From: Clostridiales bacterium
GTDB lineage: Bacteria; Bacillota; Clostridia; Saccharofermentanales; Saccharofermentanaceae
Direction: 5' to 3'
Assembly (NCBI GenBank): GCA_017478485.1
Contig: JAFVDI010000031.1
Location: forward strand, 372,001-436,000
Length of the DNA stretch: 64,000 nucleotides
Made by a program: the position numbers and the translations under genes. The notes beneath the pieces were generated by a model, which saw nothing but the letters and a program-made list of their open reading frames with translations, was not told where the DNA came from and did not search any database. Below, in pieces: positions 25,290-34,227 of the stretch. The stretch's first letter is position 1. Every line of letters begins with the position of its first letter.

Positions 25290-27059
25290 ATGGCGGGTCT
25301 ATATACCAATATACTCGGGTTCATCGTTTTGCTGAGCTTGCTCAGCCTTGTAGTGCTGGTCTACTATTCCAAGCGCGGCAACAATATGCTGGAAATACTC
25401 CTTTCTGTAACGCTGTTCATAAGCAATGTTGGGTATTTCTTCCTTTCTACTGCGCGCACCGTTGATACGGCTTTCATTGCCAATGCACTGGCATATCTCG
25501 GAGGCATATTCCTGCCGTTTATCGTAATGCTCAAGCTCGTGGATTTCTCGAAGTCGAAGATCCCCGACTGGTTCTCGTTTATAATGGCCTTCTTCAATAT
25601 TCTGCTGTATATCACGGTCATGCTGAGCGAGAAGTACACGTTCTATTATGCAGACGTTGTTTTCGATCCGGGTCCGCCGGCATCGCTTATCACCACGCCG
25701 GGACCGTTCTACTATGTAAGATTCATAATCCTCGGTGTTGAGATGGCTCTGTCCATTTTCTTTACTGTTCTTACCTACACAGGTAAGCGCAAGGCTTCTT
25801 TCAGGACGATGATATTCTTTGTCGGCATGATGTTCCTCGTGTTTGTCGTGTATATTACGGAGTTAATCGTTGACACGAAGTATGAACTTCTTCCTGTCTG
25901 CTATCTCGCATGCGGACTCATGCTCAACTACTCTTCAAAGAGAATGGCTCTTTATGACGTTACTCTGAGCGTCCAGGAGAAGATCGATGAAGTAAACAAC
26001 TACGCTTATATCGCATTCGACAGGAACTATAACTTCATGGGATGCAATAACATGGCGTACAGCTTCTTCCCGGAGCTTGAGGCTGCCTCTATCGATTCCA
26101 GGCTCGAGCCGGAGAATTATGCACTGAAGGCGCTTCTCAAGTGGGTGCATGACACGAGCATGTATGCTGTCAATGAAGATGTAACGACGAAATACGTCAA
26201 GGACGATGTGGTCATCAACGACCGTAATCCTGAAGAGCGTAAGCACCTCAACTGCGAAATGAGCCTTATCCATTACGGTACCAACAACAGGATAGAGGGA
26301 TACCTTGTAGAACTCGTTGACGATACCGACCAGCAGGCAAGGATCGAGCAGCTGAGCTTCAAGGGTGAAAGACTTCAGAGAGAAGCTACGAAAGCTGCCA
26401 AGAAGCTTAAGTCGCTGCAGAGTTCCACCATCCTCGGCATGGCAGCCATGATCGAATCAAGAGACAACTCCACGGGCGGTCACATCAACAGGACAACAGC
26501 ATGCTGCGCACTGTTTGTTGAGCATCTCAGGACGCTCAATGATTACAACCAGTCCGAAAACTATTGGGACGCCGTAGTCAATTCATCTCCGCTCCATGAC
26601 CTCGGAAAGATAGGCGTTTCCGACTCTATCCTTAAGAAGACTTCCGGCCTCAAGCCTTGGGAATATGATGAGATGAAGACTCATGCCGCAAAGGGCGCTG
26701 AGATCGTGAAGAAGGTCCTTGCCGACGTTGATGATAAGGAGTTCGTCAGGGTCGCAACGAATGTTGCTCACTATCACCACGAAAAGTATGACGGAAGCGG
26801 TTATCCCGATCACTTAAGGGGAGAGCAGATTCCTTTTGAAGCAAGGATCATGGCCCTTGTAGACGTATTTGATGCGCTCGTGAGCCAGAGATACTACAAA
26901 GAGCCTATGTCTTATGACGATGCTTTCAAGATCATCCATGATGAGAGAGGATCGCATTTCGATCCGCACCTTTCCAAGATATTCATTTCATTGAAGCCTG
27001 AGATCATCAGCCTTTATGAATCATTTAACGGCACGGATTACTCAAGGAAGAGCGGTTGA
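25290..27059 (+). CDS. 7TM-sensor HD-GYP domain protein (putative cyclic-di-GMP phosphodiesterase)
   Basis: The 589-residue protein starts with about seven membrane helices of the histidine-kinase-7TM type (residues 1-225), then a PAS-like region (NYAYIAFDRNYNFMGCNN) and a short coiled stretch. A C-terminal HD-GYP domain follows with HDLGKIGVSDSIL, HHEKYDGSGYPDHLRGEQIP and IMALVDVFDALVS, so the metal ligands and the GYP motif are intact. It should hydrolyse c-di-GMP in response to an envelope or ligand signal. It lies next to exported wall-associated genes, but a functional link is only inference. A GATAG-AAAA-CTATC dyad is 13 bases before its start. Confidence 0.9.
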   Translation: MAGLYTNILGFIVLLSLLSLVVLVYYSKRGNNMLEILLSVTLFISNVGYFFLSTARTVDTAFIANALAYLGGIFLPFIVMLKLVDFSKSKIPDWFSFIMAFFNILLYITVMLSEKYTFYYADVVFDPGPPASLITTPGPFYYVRFIILGVEMALSIFFTVLTYTGKRKASFRTMIFFVGMMFLVFVVYITELIVDTKYELLPVCYLACGLMLNYSSKRMALYDVTLSVQEKIDEVNNYAYIAFDRNYNFMGCNNMAYSFFPELEAASIDSRLEPENYALKALLKWVHDTSMYAVNEDVTTKYVKDDVVINDRNPEERKHLNCEMSLIHYGTNNRIEGYLVELVDDTDQQARIEQLSFKGERLQREATKAAKKLKSLQSSTILGMAAMIESRDNSTGGHINRTTACCALFVEHLRTLNDYNQSENYWDAVVNSSPLHDLGKIGVSDSILKKTSGLKPWEYDEMKTHAAKGAEIVKKVLADVDDKEFVRVATNVAHYHHEKYDGSGYPDHLRGEQIPFEARIMALVDVFDALVSQRYYKEPMSYDDAFKIIHDERGSHFDPHLSKIFISLKPEIISLYESFNGTDYSRKSG

Positions 27060-27062
27060 CCA

Positions 27063-27087
27063 GAGCAGCGGGCAGCTGCTCTTTTTT
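27063..27087 (+). terminator. intrinsic terminator after the HD-GYP gene
   Basis: GAGCAGC and GCTGCTC form a perfect seven-base stem and are followed by six T. Confidence 0.9.
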
Positions 27088-27183
27088 ATTTGAATTACGG
27101 TACTGTGGCAATTCTGAGGTTTAGCCGTTGCTAACATAAAAGAGTGATAGAATGTGCGTATATTCAGTTAAGAAGGTTTTTCG

Positions 27184-28647
27184 ATGAAACGCACACATAT
27201 ATTGATTTCAGCAGCCGCAATGGCTTGCGCCATGATGGTTTCTTTTACGGCTTTTCCTGCGCGCAGCAGGGTCCTTGCCGACGTGAACGGAATGCAGGGT
27301 CACGTTCAGATCGACATGCGGGATGCTTCTTCCGACAGCACGCATGTGTACTATGAGACGGGCGATAAGACCTACGGCAACAAGAACGGATGGAAGAGCA
27401 AGGGCCTGATGACTTCTGCCGTAAGCGGCAAGAAGATCGAGACGATCAAGATAAAGCTTTCAGGCAAGGAATACGAAGGCGGCATCAGGTATCAGGTATT
27501 ATGCCAGGGCAGCAGCAAGTGGAAGTCATGGGCAGCTGACGGCAAGAAGGCCGGCACTGCTTCAAAACGCCTGGAAGCCATCAAGATCGAGCTGACTGGT
27601 GAGGTCGCAAACCATTATGATGTCTGCTACAGGACAAAGGCTGCCACATACGGATGGCTGAACTGGGCTAAAAACGGTGAGATCAGCGGTACTGTGGGAC
27701 TGTCCAAAAAGCTCGAATCGATCCAGATCATTCTCGTTGAGAAGGATTCAGGACTTCCCGGAAACGCTTCAGGAATAGTAAGCAAGCAGGAAAAATCCGT
27801 TATGGTCAAAGAGGATGAGCAGGCAGCTTCTGACGATAAGGCTGCATCCGGAGCTTTCAGCTCTTTGAGATACGAGGATGGTGCGGTATTTTACTATGAT
27901 GCCAAGACAGGAAAAAATAAGACCGGCTGGATAAAGATAAACGGCCTTTCGTATTATTTCGATCCTGCAAAGAACGGAAGAATGACTGATTTCAAGGTCA
28001 ATGATTTCTTTTCGAAAGCGGTATTTATCGGAAATTCAACATCAGAAGGCCTTACGACTTACTTTAATTCAAAGGGAAAGAAATATCTGGGCGGACCTCT
28101 TGTAGCTGCCAAGGTAAGTTATACGTTTAACTCTGATAAGGCAAAGCTCAACGGATATATGCTCAAGTATAAGGGAAGCCAGCTCCAGGCAAAGGCACTG
28201 GTCAAGAAAGCCGGTTCAAAATACGCGCTCATCATGATGGGCACCAATGATCTCGTCGGAACGAGCGCTTCATCTGTTGCAAAGAAATACAAATCTTATA
28301 TCGAGGGCATTCAGAAGGAAAATCCCGGAGTCGTCATCTACATTCAGTCGACTACTCCGAGGCGCGGCAGCAAGAACATCAAGAACCTGTCCAATGACAA
28401 GATCAACGAGCTTAACAAGCTCATGAAGTCTTATGCCGATTCGAAGAGCAATGTCTACTATATCGATATCAGCACTCCGCTTAAGGATTCTGACGGCAAC
28501 ATGAAAAAATCCTACTGCAGTGACGGGTATGTGCACCTCAACATGAAGGGCTACAAAACCTGGGTCAATACGGTAGTTGAATATGTCAGGAAACAATATT
28601 TAAACAAAGCCACAGCTGAAGCCAAGAAAGCAACAGAAGCTGCATAG
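27184..28647 (+). CDS. exported ChW-repeat protein with SGNH hydrolase domain
   Basis: The 487-residue protein has a Sec signal peptide, then about three clostridial hydrophobic-W (ChW) repeats (residues roughly 38-190) with G-W/W-x-N/D-G patterns such as KWKSWAADGKKAGT and GWLNWAKNGEISGT. A wall-binding-like YYFDP segment follows, then a C-terminal SGNH hydrolase domain. SGNH blocks are seen as FIGNSTSEGL (nucleophile Ser, with Asn instead of Asp in GDS), MMGTNDL and DGYVHLN (Asp-x-x-His). ChW repeats anchor proteins at the cell surface, so it is probably a wall-bound deacylase or esterase. An extended -10 (TGATAGAAT, 27146-27154) lies upstream. A lipoprotein paralogue follows. Confidence 0.85.
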   Translation: MKRTHILISAAAMACAMMVSFTAFPARSRVLADVNGMQGHVQIDMRDASSDSTHVYYETGDKTYGNKNGWKSKGLMTSAVSGKKIETIKIKLSGKEYEGGIRYQVLCQGSSKWKSWAADGKKAGTASKRLEAIKIELTGEVANHYDVCYRTKAATYGWLNWAKNGEISGTVGLSKKLESIQIILVEKDSGLPGNASGIVSKQEKSVMVKEDEQAASDDKAASGAFSSLRYEDGAVFYYDAKTGKNKTGWIKINGLSYYFDPAKNGRMTDFKVNDFFSKAVFIGNSTSEGLTTYFNSKGKKYLGGPLVAAKVSYTFNSDKAKLNGYMLKYKGSQLQAKALVKKAGSKYALIMMGTNDLVGTSASSVAKKYKSYIEGIQKENPGVVIYIQSTTPRRGSKNIKNLSNDKINELNKLMKSYADSKSNVYYIDISTPLKDSDGNMKKSYCSDGYVHLNMKGYKTWVNTVVEYVRKQYLNKATAEAKKATEAA

Positions 28648-28685
28648 CTTCCAAAATTTGATTAATAATACGGAGGTTTCCTTAA

Positions 28686-29753
28686 ATGAATAAGGAACGT
28701 ACGATATTGGCCATAGCATTGTTCTCATCCGCTGTTCTTCTCAGCGCATGTGGAGGAGCAAAAAAAGGACCCGCTGTTTCCGAGACTTCATCAGTCATCA
28801 CTACGGTTCCAACTACAACACAGACCACTGAAACTGAAGCGGAAACCACTGCTGTGCCTGACAGCGAAACTGATCCTGATACAGATACAGGTACATCAGC
28901 TCCTGCCGCCACTTCCGAAAAGGTTACTGCTGAGTATAAGGCGCAAGTCGGCGCTTCTTATCCTATGAGATATGAGAACAATGCCGTATATTGTCACGAT
29001 CCTTCAACAGGCGAGAAGAAGACCGGTTATATCAGGATCAACGGAATCGTTTACTTTTTCGATCCTGCGATGGATGGCCAGCTGACTGATATCTCCGTCA
29101 ACGATTTCTTTTCGAAATCGGTCTTTATCGGCAATTCCACGTCTGAAGGCCTTACGATGTACTTCAATGCAAAGGGCAAGGGCTTCCTCGGCGGTCCTTT
29201 GGTCGCTGCAAAAGTCAGCTATACCTTCAATTCGGATAAATCCAAGCTCGACGGATACATGCTTAAATATAATAATGAACAGCTTCAGGCAAAAGACCTT
29301 GTAAAGAAATCCGGTTCCAAGCGTGCACTTATCATGATGGGAACCAACGATCTCATGGGAGCGCAGGCGTCAGCTGTTGCCGAGAAGTATAAGAAATACA
29401 TCGAGGGGATACGTGAGGTAAACCCGGACGTCGTCATTTACATCCAGTCGACCATCCCCAGGCGCGGAACGAAGAACAGCGACAGTCTTTCAAACGACAA
29501 GATAAACGAACTCAACAGCCTCATGATGGAGTATGCCAATTCGCAGAGCGGGATCTTCTATATTGATATAAGCACCCCGCTTATGGATTCGGAAGGAAAC
29601 CTGAAGCAGTCTTATTCAAGCGACGGCTATGTTCATCTGAACATTGAGGGCTACGGCGTATGGGTCAACAGAGTGGTGGATTACGTCAGGGCAGTATGTC
29701 TTGAGCAGGCGGTTGATGATGCGAAGGCTTCATCCCAGGCTGCGGGACAGTAA
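28686..29753 (+). CDS. SGNH hydrolase lipoprotein, paralogue of the preceding gene
   Basis: The 355-residue protein has a lipobox LSAC at residues 19-22, a Thr/Glu-rich linker of about 60 residues in place of ChW repeats, and then the same YYDP/YFFDP segment and SGNH domain as its upstream neighbour. The two SGNH domains are nearly colinear over about 230 residues (VNDFFSKSVFIGNSTSEGL, ALIMMGTNDL, DGYVHLN), so a tandem duplication followed by exchange of the anchor is likely. Both keep the GNS variant of the GDS block. It is probably membrane-anchored and acts on envelope glycan or lipid esters; this is inferred. Confidence 0.82.
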   Translation: MNKERTILAIALFSSAVLLSACGGAKKGPAVSETSSVITTVPTTTQTTETEAETTAVPDSETDPDTDTGTSAPAATSEKVTAEYKAQVGASYPMRYENNAVYCHDPSTGEKKTGYIRINGIVYFFDPAMDGQLTDISVNDFFSKSVFIGNSTSEGLTMYFNAKGKGFLGGPLVAAKVSYTFNSDKSKLDGYMLKYNNEQLQAKDLVKKSGSKRALIMMGTNDLMGAQASAVAEKYKKYIEGIREVNPDVVIYIQSTIPRRGTKNSDSLSNDKINELNSLMMEYANSQSGIFYIDISTPLMDSEGNLKQSYSSDGYVHLNIEGYGVWVNRVVDYVRAVCLEQAVDDAKASSQAAGQ

Positions 29754-29903
29754 ACACTTCACTTGATAATGCCTAGGTTCCTGTATTGATTTGAATAGTT
29801 AAGAATGATACTCTTTCCTACGAGTTTTTGAGGGAAAACGCAAAACTCAGAATTGATCGGCATAAACAGCCGTAAGACTTATATTTGACGGAGGAGTACT
29901 TAA

Positions 29904-30242
29904 ATGAATAAAAAACTTTCAATACTCGTATTGGCAACAGCGATTTCCGCAGCTTTCTGCTTTACTGCATGCGGCAATGATAAGCCGGCTCAGACCACAG
30001 CTGCATCTACTTCCGCCCCCGCCACTTCCGCAGCAGAAACAACTGCCGCTGCAAGTGAGAATAAAGAAACTGCTGCAAGCTCTGCAGCAGCAAACTCGGA
30101 CGGCATTCCGAAAGTTGGCGACATATACAAGGGAAAGAAAGTCGGCAGCGTAGAAAAGATTCCTGACTGTAATGATGACAAGCACGGAGTTATTTACATC
30201 TACGACGAGAACGAAGACATAATCGATACTATCAAGTATTGA
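29904..30242 (+). CDS. small secreted lipoprotein of unknown function
   Basis: The 112-residue protein has a signal peptide with lipobox FTAC, a low-complexity Ala/Ser/Thr linker of about 40 residues, and a short C-terminal domain of about 45 residues (PKVGDIYKGKKVGSVEKIPDC). It follows two exported SGNH proteins and may share their envelope niche. The start has GACGGAGGAG upstream. I do not recognise the C-terminal domain. Confidence 0.7.
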   Translation: MNKKLSILVLATAISAAFCFTACGNDKPAQTTAASTSAPATSAAETTAAASENKETAASSAAANSDGIPKVGDIYKGKKVGSVEKIPDCNDDKHGVIYIYDENEDIIDTIKY

Positions 30243-30384
30243 TTTCATTAGTTTTCGGGGCTTTTAATACCACAGTCGTCCGATGCTTCCGCGTTGTCAT
30301 TATGCACAAAAACAGAGAGTTTAGGTTGTGCAATTTATACACAGAGCTAATTGAGAAAAAACCGGAGGAAAAGTAACATAAGAT

Positions 30385-30415
30385 TGTCCGAAGGATGACC
30401 AAGGACTTCAGGACA
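30385..30415 (+). promoter_or_regulatory. hairpin in the leader of the 85-residue protein gene
   Basis: TGTCCGAAG pairs with CTTC-A-GGACA around a 12-base loop, giving nine pairs and one bulge, 38 bases before the ATG. It is upstream of a strong AAAAGGAGG site. There is no T tract, so it is not a terminator. The rest of the 210-base gap shows nothing I recognise. Confidence 0.4.
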
Positions 30416-30452
30416 GAATGAAAACAGTACACCATAAAAGGAGGTATTTCTT

Positions 30453-30710
30453 ATGAAAGCTTTTTATTTGGATAATATTGATATTGCAACTCTTATGAAG
30501 GCACTTGACGAGTGCAAGGGAAGCGTAATCCTTATCACAGACGAGGGTGACCGTTTCAATCTTAAGAGTAAGCTCAGCCAGATTACTGGCATCATGAAGC
30601 TCATTGAGGGCGGTATCATCTGCAAGGCAAAGATCTCTTGCTCTGACCCTGATGATGAGGCTATGCTTTTCAGACTTAACCTTTTCGGAAAGATCGAAGA
30701 CGACAACTGA
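30453..30710 (+). CDS. small conserved protein of unknown function (85 residues)
   Basis: The protein is short, soluble and acidic, with MKALDECKGSVILITDEGDRFNLKSKL in the N-terminal half and a C-terminal MLFRLNLFGKIEDDN. I recall proteins with a similar INLKSKLSQ and RLNLFG pattern in Clostridia that carry no trusted function. The strong ribosome site (AAAAGGAGG, eight bases upstream) and codon use support it as a well-expressed gene. It lies alone between two terminator-like structures, with a structured leader. Confidence 0.75.
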   Translation: MKAFYLDNIDIATLMKALDECKGSVILITDEGDRFNLKSKLSQITGIMKLIEGGIICKAKISCSDPDDEAMLFRLNLFGKIEDDN

Positions 30711-30768
30711 AAAGACGTTAGGGAACATTCCTAAAGCCTTTTCATTCTAAATTAGAAAAGCCAGAAAA

Positions 30769-30802
30769 AAGACCCCGTGGTTGTCAGTACCGCGGGGTCT
30801 TG
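30769..30802. terminator. bidirectional terminator between the 85-residue gene and citrate synthase
   Basis: AAGACCCCG and CGGGGTCTT pair perfectly, with further G-C pairs inside. An A run precedes the stem and a T-rich run follows it, so it can end transcripts from both strands. Confidence 0.85.
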
Positions 30803-30826
30803 ATTTTGTGTTTAGCTTTTTGTTTT

Positions 30827-32197
30827 TTATTCCCTGTCTTCCAGAGGAGTGTAATCTTCTCTGTCTTGAACGCAGCGGTAAGCAGGGCGTATGATCTTTC
30901 CGTGACCGTTAAGTTCTTCGAGTCTGTGCGCTGACCATCCGGAGATCCTGGCGATCGCGAACAGGGGAGTGTAAAGTTCGGTGGGCAGGCCAAGCATCGA
31001 ATAAACGAAACCGCTGTAGAAATCGATGTTAGCGGAAACGCCTTTATAGATGTGGCGTTCTGCTGCGATAAGCTCTGCAGCAAGACGTTCGACCTTCTCG
31101 TAGAACCTGAATTCCGCGCTGCGTCCCTTTTCGACAGAAAGCTCGCGGACATAGTTCTTGAAGATCTGCGCTCTCGGATCGGAGATGGAATATACGGCGT
31201 GTCCCATTCCGTAGATTACGCCGCTGCGGTCGAAAGCATCCTTGTGGAGGATCCTTTCGAGATATTTGAGTATCTCATCATCGTCATCCCAGTCGGAAAC
31301 GTTTCTCTTGATCTCTTTGAACATCTTGACGACCTGGATGTTCGCGCCGCCGTGCTTAGGCCCTTTGAGAGAGCAAAGGGATGCTGCAACGGAAGAATAT
31401 GTGTCGGTACCGGAACTCGTGACTACATGCGTTGTGAACGTTGAGTTGTTACCGCCGCCGTGCTCGGCGTGGAGAATGAGTGAAACGTCAAGGATCTTCG
31501 CCTCGAGCGGTGTGAACTTATTGTTTGGCCTGAGCATGTATAAGATGTTTTCAGCGGTTGAAAGGCCGAGCTTAGGCCGGTGGACAATAAGAGAATCCCT
31601 GTCGAGATAGTATTTCATCGCATCGTAGCTGTGTACTGCGAGCTGAGGGAAGATGGATATCAGCTCGAGAGATTGCCTTAAGACGTTAGGGATGGAAATA
31701 TCCATCGGCTGCTGATCATAAGCATACAGATTCAATACCGCACGTGCGATATTGTTCATGAGATCTGAAGAAGGCTTCTGCATGATTACGTCACGGAAGA
31801 AGTTCTTCGGCATCCTTGATCTTGATTCGGCGAGGAGATTGCAGAATTCTTTGAGCTGTTCCTTTGTCGGAAGTTTTCCGAAAAGAAGCAGGTAGGTGGC
31901 TTCTTCAAAACCGAAATGCATTTCTTCGGGCTGACCTGCGATAAGGTCTTTTACATTGATGCCGCGATAGAAGAGTTCTCCTTCTGCGGGCATTGTCTTA
32001 CCGTCAACCGTTTTAGTTGCCTTGATCTCGGAAATGCGTGTAAGTCCTGTGAGGACGCCTTTGCCGTTAAGGTCGCGAAGTCCTCTTTTTACATCGTACT
32101 GAGAATAGAGATTCGGATCGATCTCGTTTGCAGCGCATATTTTTGCCAGTTTTTCGATCTCGGGCGTGATCTTCGAGTAGCTGTTGTTCGTAGGCAT
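30827..32197 (-). CDS. citrate synthase
   Basis: The 456-residue enzyme condenses acetyl-CoA and oxaloacetate. Active-site segments are seen: LHAEHGGGNNST (first catalytic His), IYGMGHAVYSISDPRA (second His) and NIDFYSGFVYSMLG (catalytic Asp). Its length and motif style fit the Gram-positive/Bacteroides-like Si-type branch. In a fermentative Clostridia member it probably feeds glutamate synthesis through 2-oxoglutarate. No aconitase or isocitrate dehydrogenase is adjacent. It shares a bidirectional terminator with the opposite-strand 85-residue gene. Confidence 0.95.
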   Translation of the reverse strand: MPTNNSYSKITPEIEKLAKICAANEIDPNLYSQYDVKRGLRDLNGKGVLTGLTRISEIKATKTVDGKTMPAEGELFYRGINVKDLIAGQPEEMHFGFEEATYLLLFGKLPTKEQLKEFCNLLAESRSRMPKNFFRDVIMQKPSSDLMNNIARAVLNLYAYDQQPMDISIPNVLRQSLELISIFPQLAVHSYDAMKYYLDRDSLIVHRPKLGLSTAENILYMLRPNNKFTPLEAKILDVSLILHAEHGGGNNSTFTTHVVTSSGTDTYSSVAASLCSLKGPKHGGANIQVVKMFKEIKRNVSDWDDDDEILKYLERILHKDAFDRSGVIYGMGHAVYSISDPRAQIFKNYVRELSVEKGRSAEFRFYEKVERLAAELIAAERHIYKGVSANIDFYSGFVYSMLGLPTELYTPLFAIARISGWSAHRLEELNGHGKIIRPAYRCVQDREDYTPLEDRE

Positions 32198-32297
32198 GAC
32201 AGTTCTCCTTTGGTTGCGTCTTTTGTCAGAAAGCTTGCAAAAATGTCAATAACCTAACTATTTTAGAAGATTTTATGTGTGTTTTCAATTGATATTA

Positions 32298-32999
32298 TCA
32301 AATGAGAAAGCCGCCGTTCACGCCGATGATCTGGCCGGTAATAAAAGTGGAAGCTTCAGAAGAGAGGAAGAACAGGGCTTTTGCAACGTCCACGGGAGAA
32401 CCGAGCCTGCCGAGAGGAGTATCTTCTTTGAGTGCTTCAAGATCGTCTGACGAGAAGTCCCTGAGCATGTCCGTCTCTATGACTCCCGGGGAAACGGCGT
32501 TTACTCTGATGCCTGAAGGACCAAGCTCTTTGGCGAGTGATTTTACATAAGCATCAACGGCGCCTTTGCTTGCGGAATAGAGGGCTTCACATGAAGCTCC
32601 GGTCTGCCCCCACATTGAAGAGACTGCGGTTATGACGCCGCATTTTCGCGATACCATTCCCGGTATAACTGCATTTGCAAGGTTAAACAGACCGCCGAAA
32701 TTCGTGTCCATGATGCGTCTGTAATCATTCGCATCGAAATCCTGTGCCAGGCCTTTTACTGATATGCCTGCGTTGGAGATAAGGCAGTCCACGGGGCCGA
32801 ACCGTTCTTCGGCTTTGCGCACGGCTTCTGACACGCTTGCGGGATCAGAAACATCGCATCTGATCTTGCAGATGTCATCACTTACGTCGGGCTGCGTTGA
32901 ATTATACAGGCAGGTGACAGACCAGCCTTTATCTGCGAATAAAAGGACGGCAGCTCTGCCGATTCCTCTTGAACCTCCTGATATGATCACGTGCGGCAT
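32298..32999 (-). CDS. short-chain dehydrogenase/reductase (FabG-like)
   Basis: The 233-residue SDR has the cofactor loop GGSRGIGRA, the NAG motif in SNAGISVKG, catalytic Ser in AVSSMWG and the YSASKGA Tyr-Lys pair. It may be a 3-oxoacyl-ACP reductase, but it is not in a fab cluster; other NAD(P)H reductase roles are possible. An in-frame GTG three codons earlier exists, but the ATG at 32999 has AGGGG at good spacing. It is divergent from the acidic membrane protein gene. Confidence 0.85.
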   Translation of the reverse strand: MPHVIISGGSRGIGRAAVLLFADKGWSVTCLYNSTQPDVSDDICKIRCDVSDPASVSEAVRKAEERFGPVDCLISNAGISVKGLAQDFDANDYRRIMDTNFGGLFNLANAVIPGMVSRKCGVITAVSSMWGQTGASCEALYSASKGAVDAYVKSLAKELGPSGIRVNAVSPGVIETDMLRDFSSDDLEALKEDTPLGRLGSPVDVAKALFFLSSEASTFITGQIIGVNGGFLI

Positions 33000-33038
33000 A
33001 TAAGTCACCCCTGAATTGATTTGTTTTATTATAACTCT

Positions 33039-33066
33039 TTCACAAGTTGTCGCTTTAATTTATAAT
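33039..33066 (+). promoter_or_regulatory. promoter of the acidic membrane protein gene
   Basis: TTCACA, a 16-base spacer and TATAAT, 28 bases before the ATG. The reverse strand also carries a TATAAT at 33028-33033 that may serve the divergent SDR gene. Confidence 0.55.
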
Positions 33067-33093
33067 AGCAACGTTTGAAATGGAGGATACATC

Positions 33094-34062
33094 ATGGCGA
33101 TTGATGAGAACAAGAAGAAAGCGGTAAAGGACAGTGAGGAATCCATTAAGGAGGAAGAGTCTGAAAAGGCACTGATCTCTGAAGAGGAAGAGTCCGCGCT
33201 TTCCGAAGAAGATAAAGAGAATGAGGATGCTGAGGTTTCTGAAGACGAAGAAGAGTCTGATGCTGAAACTGAAGCAGATGAGAAAGACAAGGCTGAGGAA
33301 AAGAAGTCTGAGTCTAAGGCAAAGAAGGATCCTGTTCCGGCCATCATGATCGTTCTTATCTACGCGATAATCATTGCTGCAGTACTTTTCTATGTCATTC
33401 CGACGGTCATGGTTCCGTCTTTCGGATTTACGCTTGATGAATTCAATACAAAACTTGAGAAAACCGATATTTCTCAGCGTATGCATTCCCAGTACACAAC
33501 CCTTACGCCTCAGTTTAAACTCGTAGACAAGAATTCCATTAAGGAGATCTGGAGCCTCAAGGGTGAGATCATGCCTGAGGAACAGAAAAAACTCGAGGCA
33601 AGGTTTAAGCCTTTTGTTAAGACATATGCTGCTACAGAAGAGCTTGAGCATATCCTTGTTGAGGCAAACACACGTGTTAATGACGGCCAGCTGACCAGAA
33701 TGTGCATCTACTGCACTTTTGATAATCAGCATGTATCCATGATGCTTGTTCATTTCGGTGCAGTTATGTCGACATTTACGGACATGCCGTTTAATGATGC
33801 TGCAAGAATGCTCATGAGCACTGCAATGGAAGAGAACAAATCAGGTCTTTATACTGTCAGGGGCGACATCGCATTCAAGCTTTCCTATGACAACGTCGGC
33901 GGACAGCAGACATACATCAAACTTGAAGTGCTTCCTGCAAAGGCTGTCAGCGCAGACCGCATTAAGACAACGATTCCCGTTGAAGCAGCTCCGTCCGAGT
34001 CTGCAGCTCCTTCTGCAACATCCGCTGCATCGGAGACAACTGCCGCTTCATCGGCTTCCTGA
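33094..34062 (+). CDS. single-pass membrane protein with acidic N-terminal region, function unknown
   Basis: The 322-residue protein has a highly charged cytoplasmic N-terminus (about residues 1-80, Glu/Ser/Asp-rich with few hydrophobics), one membrane helix (about 84-105, AIMIVLIYAIIIAAVLFYVI) and an outside domain of about 190 residues that I do not recognise. It ends in an Ala/Ser/Thr-rich tail. The acidic region could be disordered or bind basic partners. The opposite-strand open frame here is a shadow of the Glu/Lys-rich codons. It is followed by the tRNA-Trp gene on the other strand. Confidence 0.75.
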   Translation: MAIDENKKKAVKDSEESIKEEESEKALISEEEESALSEEDKENEDAEVSEDEEESDAETEADEKDKAEEKKSESKAKKDPVPAIMIVLIYAIIIAAVLFYVIPTVMVPSFGFTLDEFNTKLEKTDISQRMHSQYTTLTPQFKLVDKNSIKEIWSLKGEIMPEEQKKLEARFKPFVKTYAATEELEHILVEANTRVNDGQLTRMCIYCTFDNQHVSMMLVHFGAVMSTFTDMPFNDAARMLMSTAMEENKSGLYTVRGDIAFKLSYDNVGGQQTYIKLEVLPAKAVSADRIKTTIPVEAAPSESAAPSATSAASETTAASSAS

Positions 34063-34090
34063 TAGATTCGGTAATCAGCAGAAAAACAAA

Positions 34091-34119
34091 AAGGGCTGCC
34101 TCGATCTGAGACAGCCCTT
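34091..34119 (-). terminator. terminator of tRNA-Trp
   Basis: AAGGGCTG and CAGCCCTT enclose a one-base mismatch and a CTC/GAG inner stem. Read on the minus strand the hairpin is followed by a T-rich run (complement of gaaaaacaaa). On the + strand only ATATTT follows, so it is weaker for the upstream gene. Confidence 0.8.
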
Positions 34120-34124
34120 ATATT

Positions 34125-34198
34125 TGGCAGGGGTAGTAGGAATCGGACCCACATCAAAGGTTTTGGAGACCCTCGTTTTACCACTAAACTATACCCCT
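34125..34198 (-). tRNA. trnW: tRNA-Trp (CCA anticodon)
   Basis: The 74-base minus-strand sequence folds as a cloverleaf: acceptor AGGGGTA/TACCCCT, D arm GTTT...AAAC, anticodon stem AGGGT/ACCTT with loop CTCCAAA (anticodon CCA), four-base variable region, T arm GTGGG/CCTAC with loop TCCGATT, discriminator G and an encoded CCA end. All are as expected for tRNA-Trp. Confidence 0.95.
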
Positions 34199-34227
34199 GT
34201 AAAACGTATGATAGTTTAATCGTTGGT

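Noticed and set aside
33055..33753. 232-codon minus-strand frame opposite the acidic membrane protein
   Set aside because: Its runs of Phe, Leu and Arg are the complement of Glu/Lys codons. The + strand has a promoter, ribosome site and sensible membrane topology.
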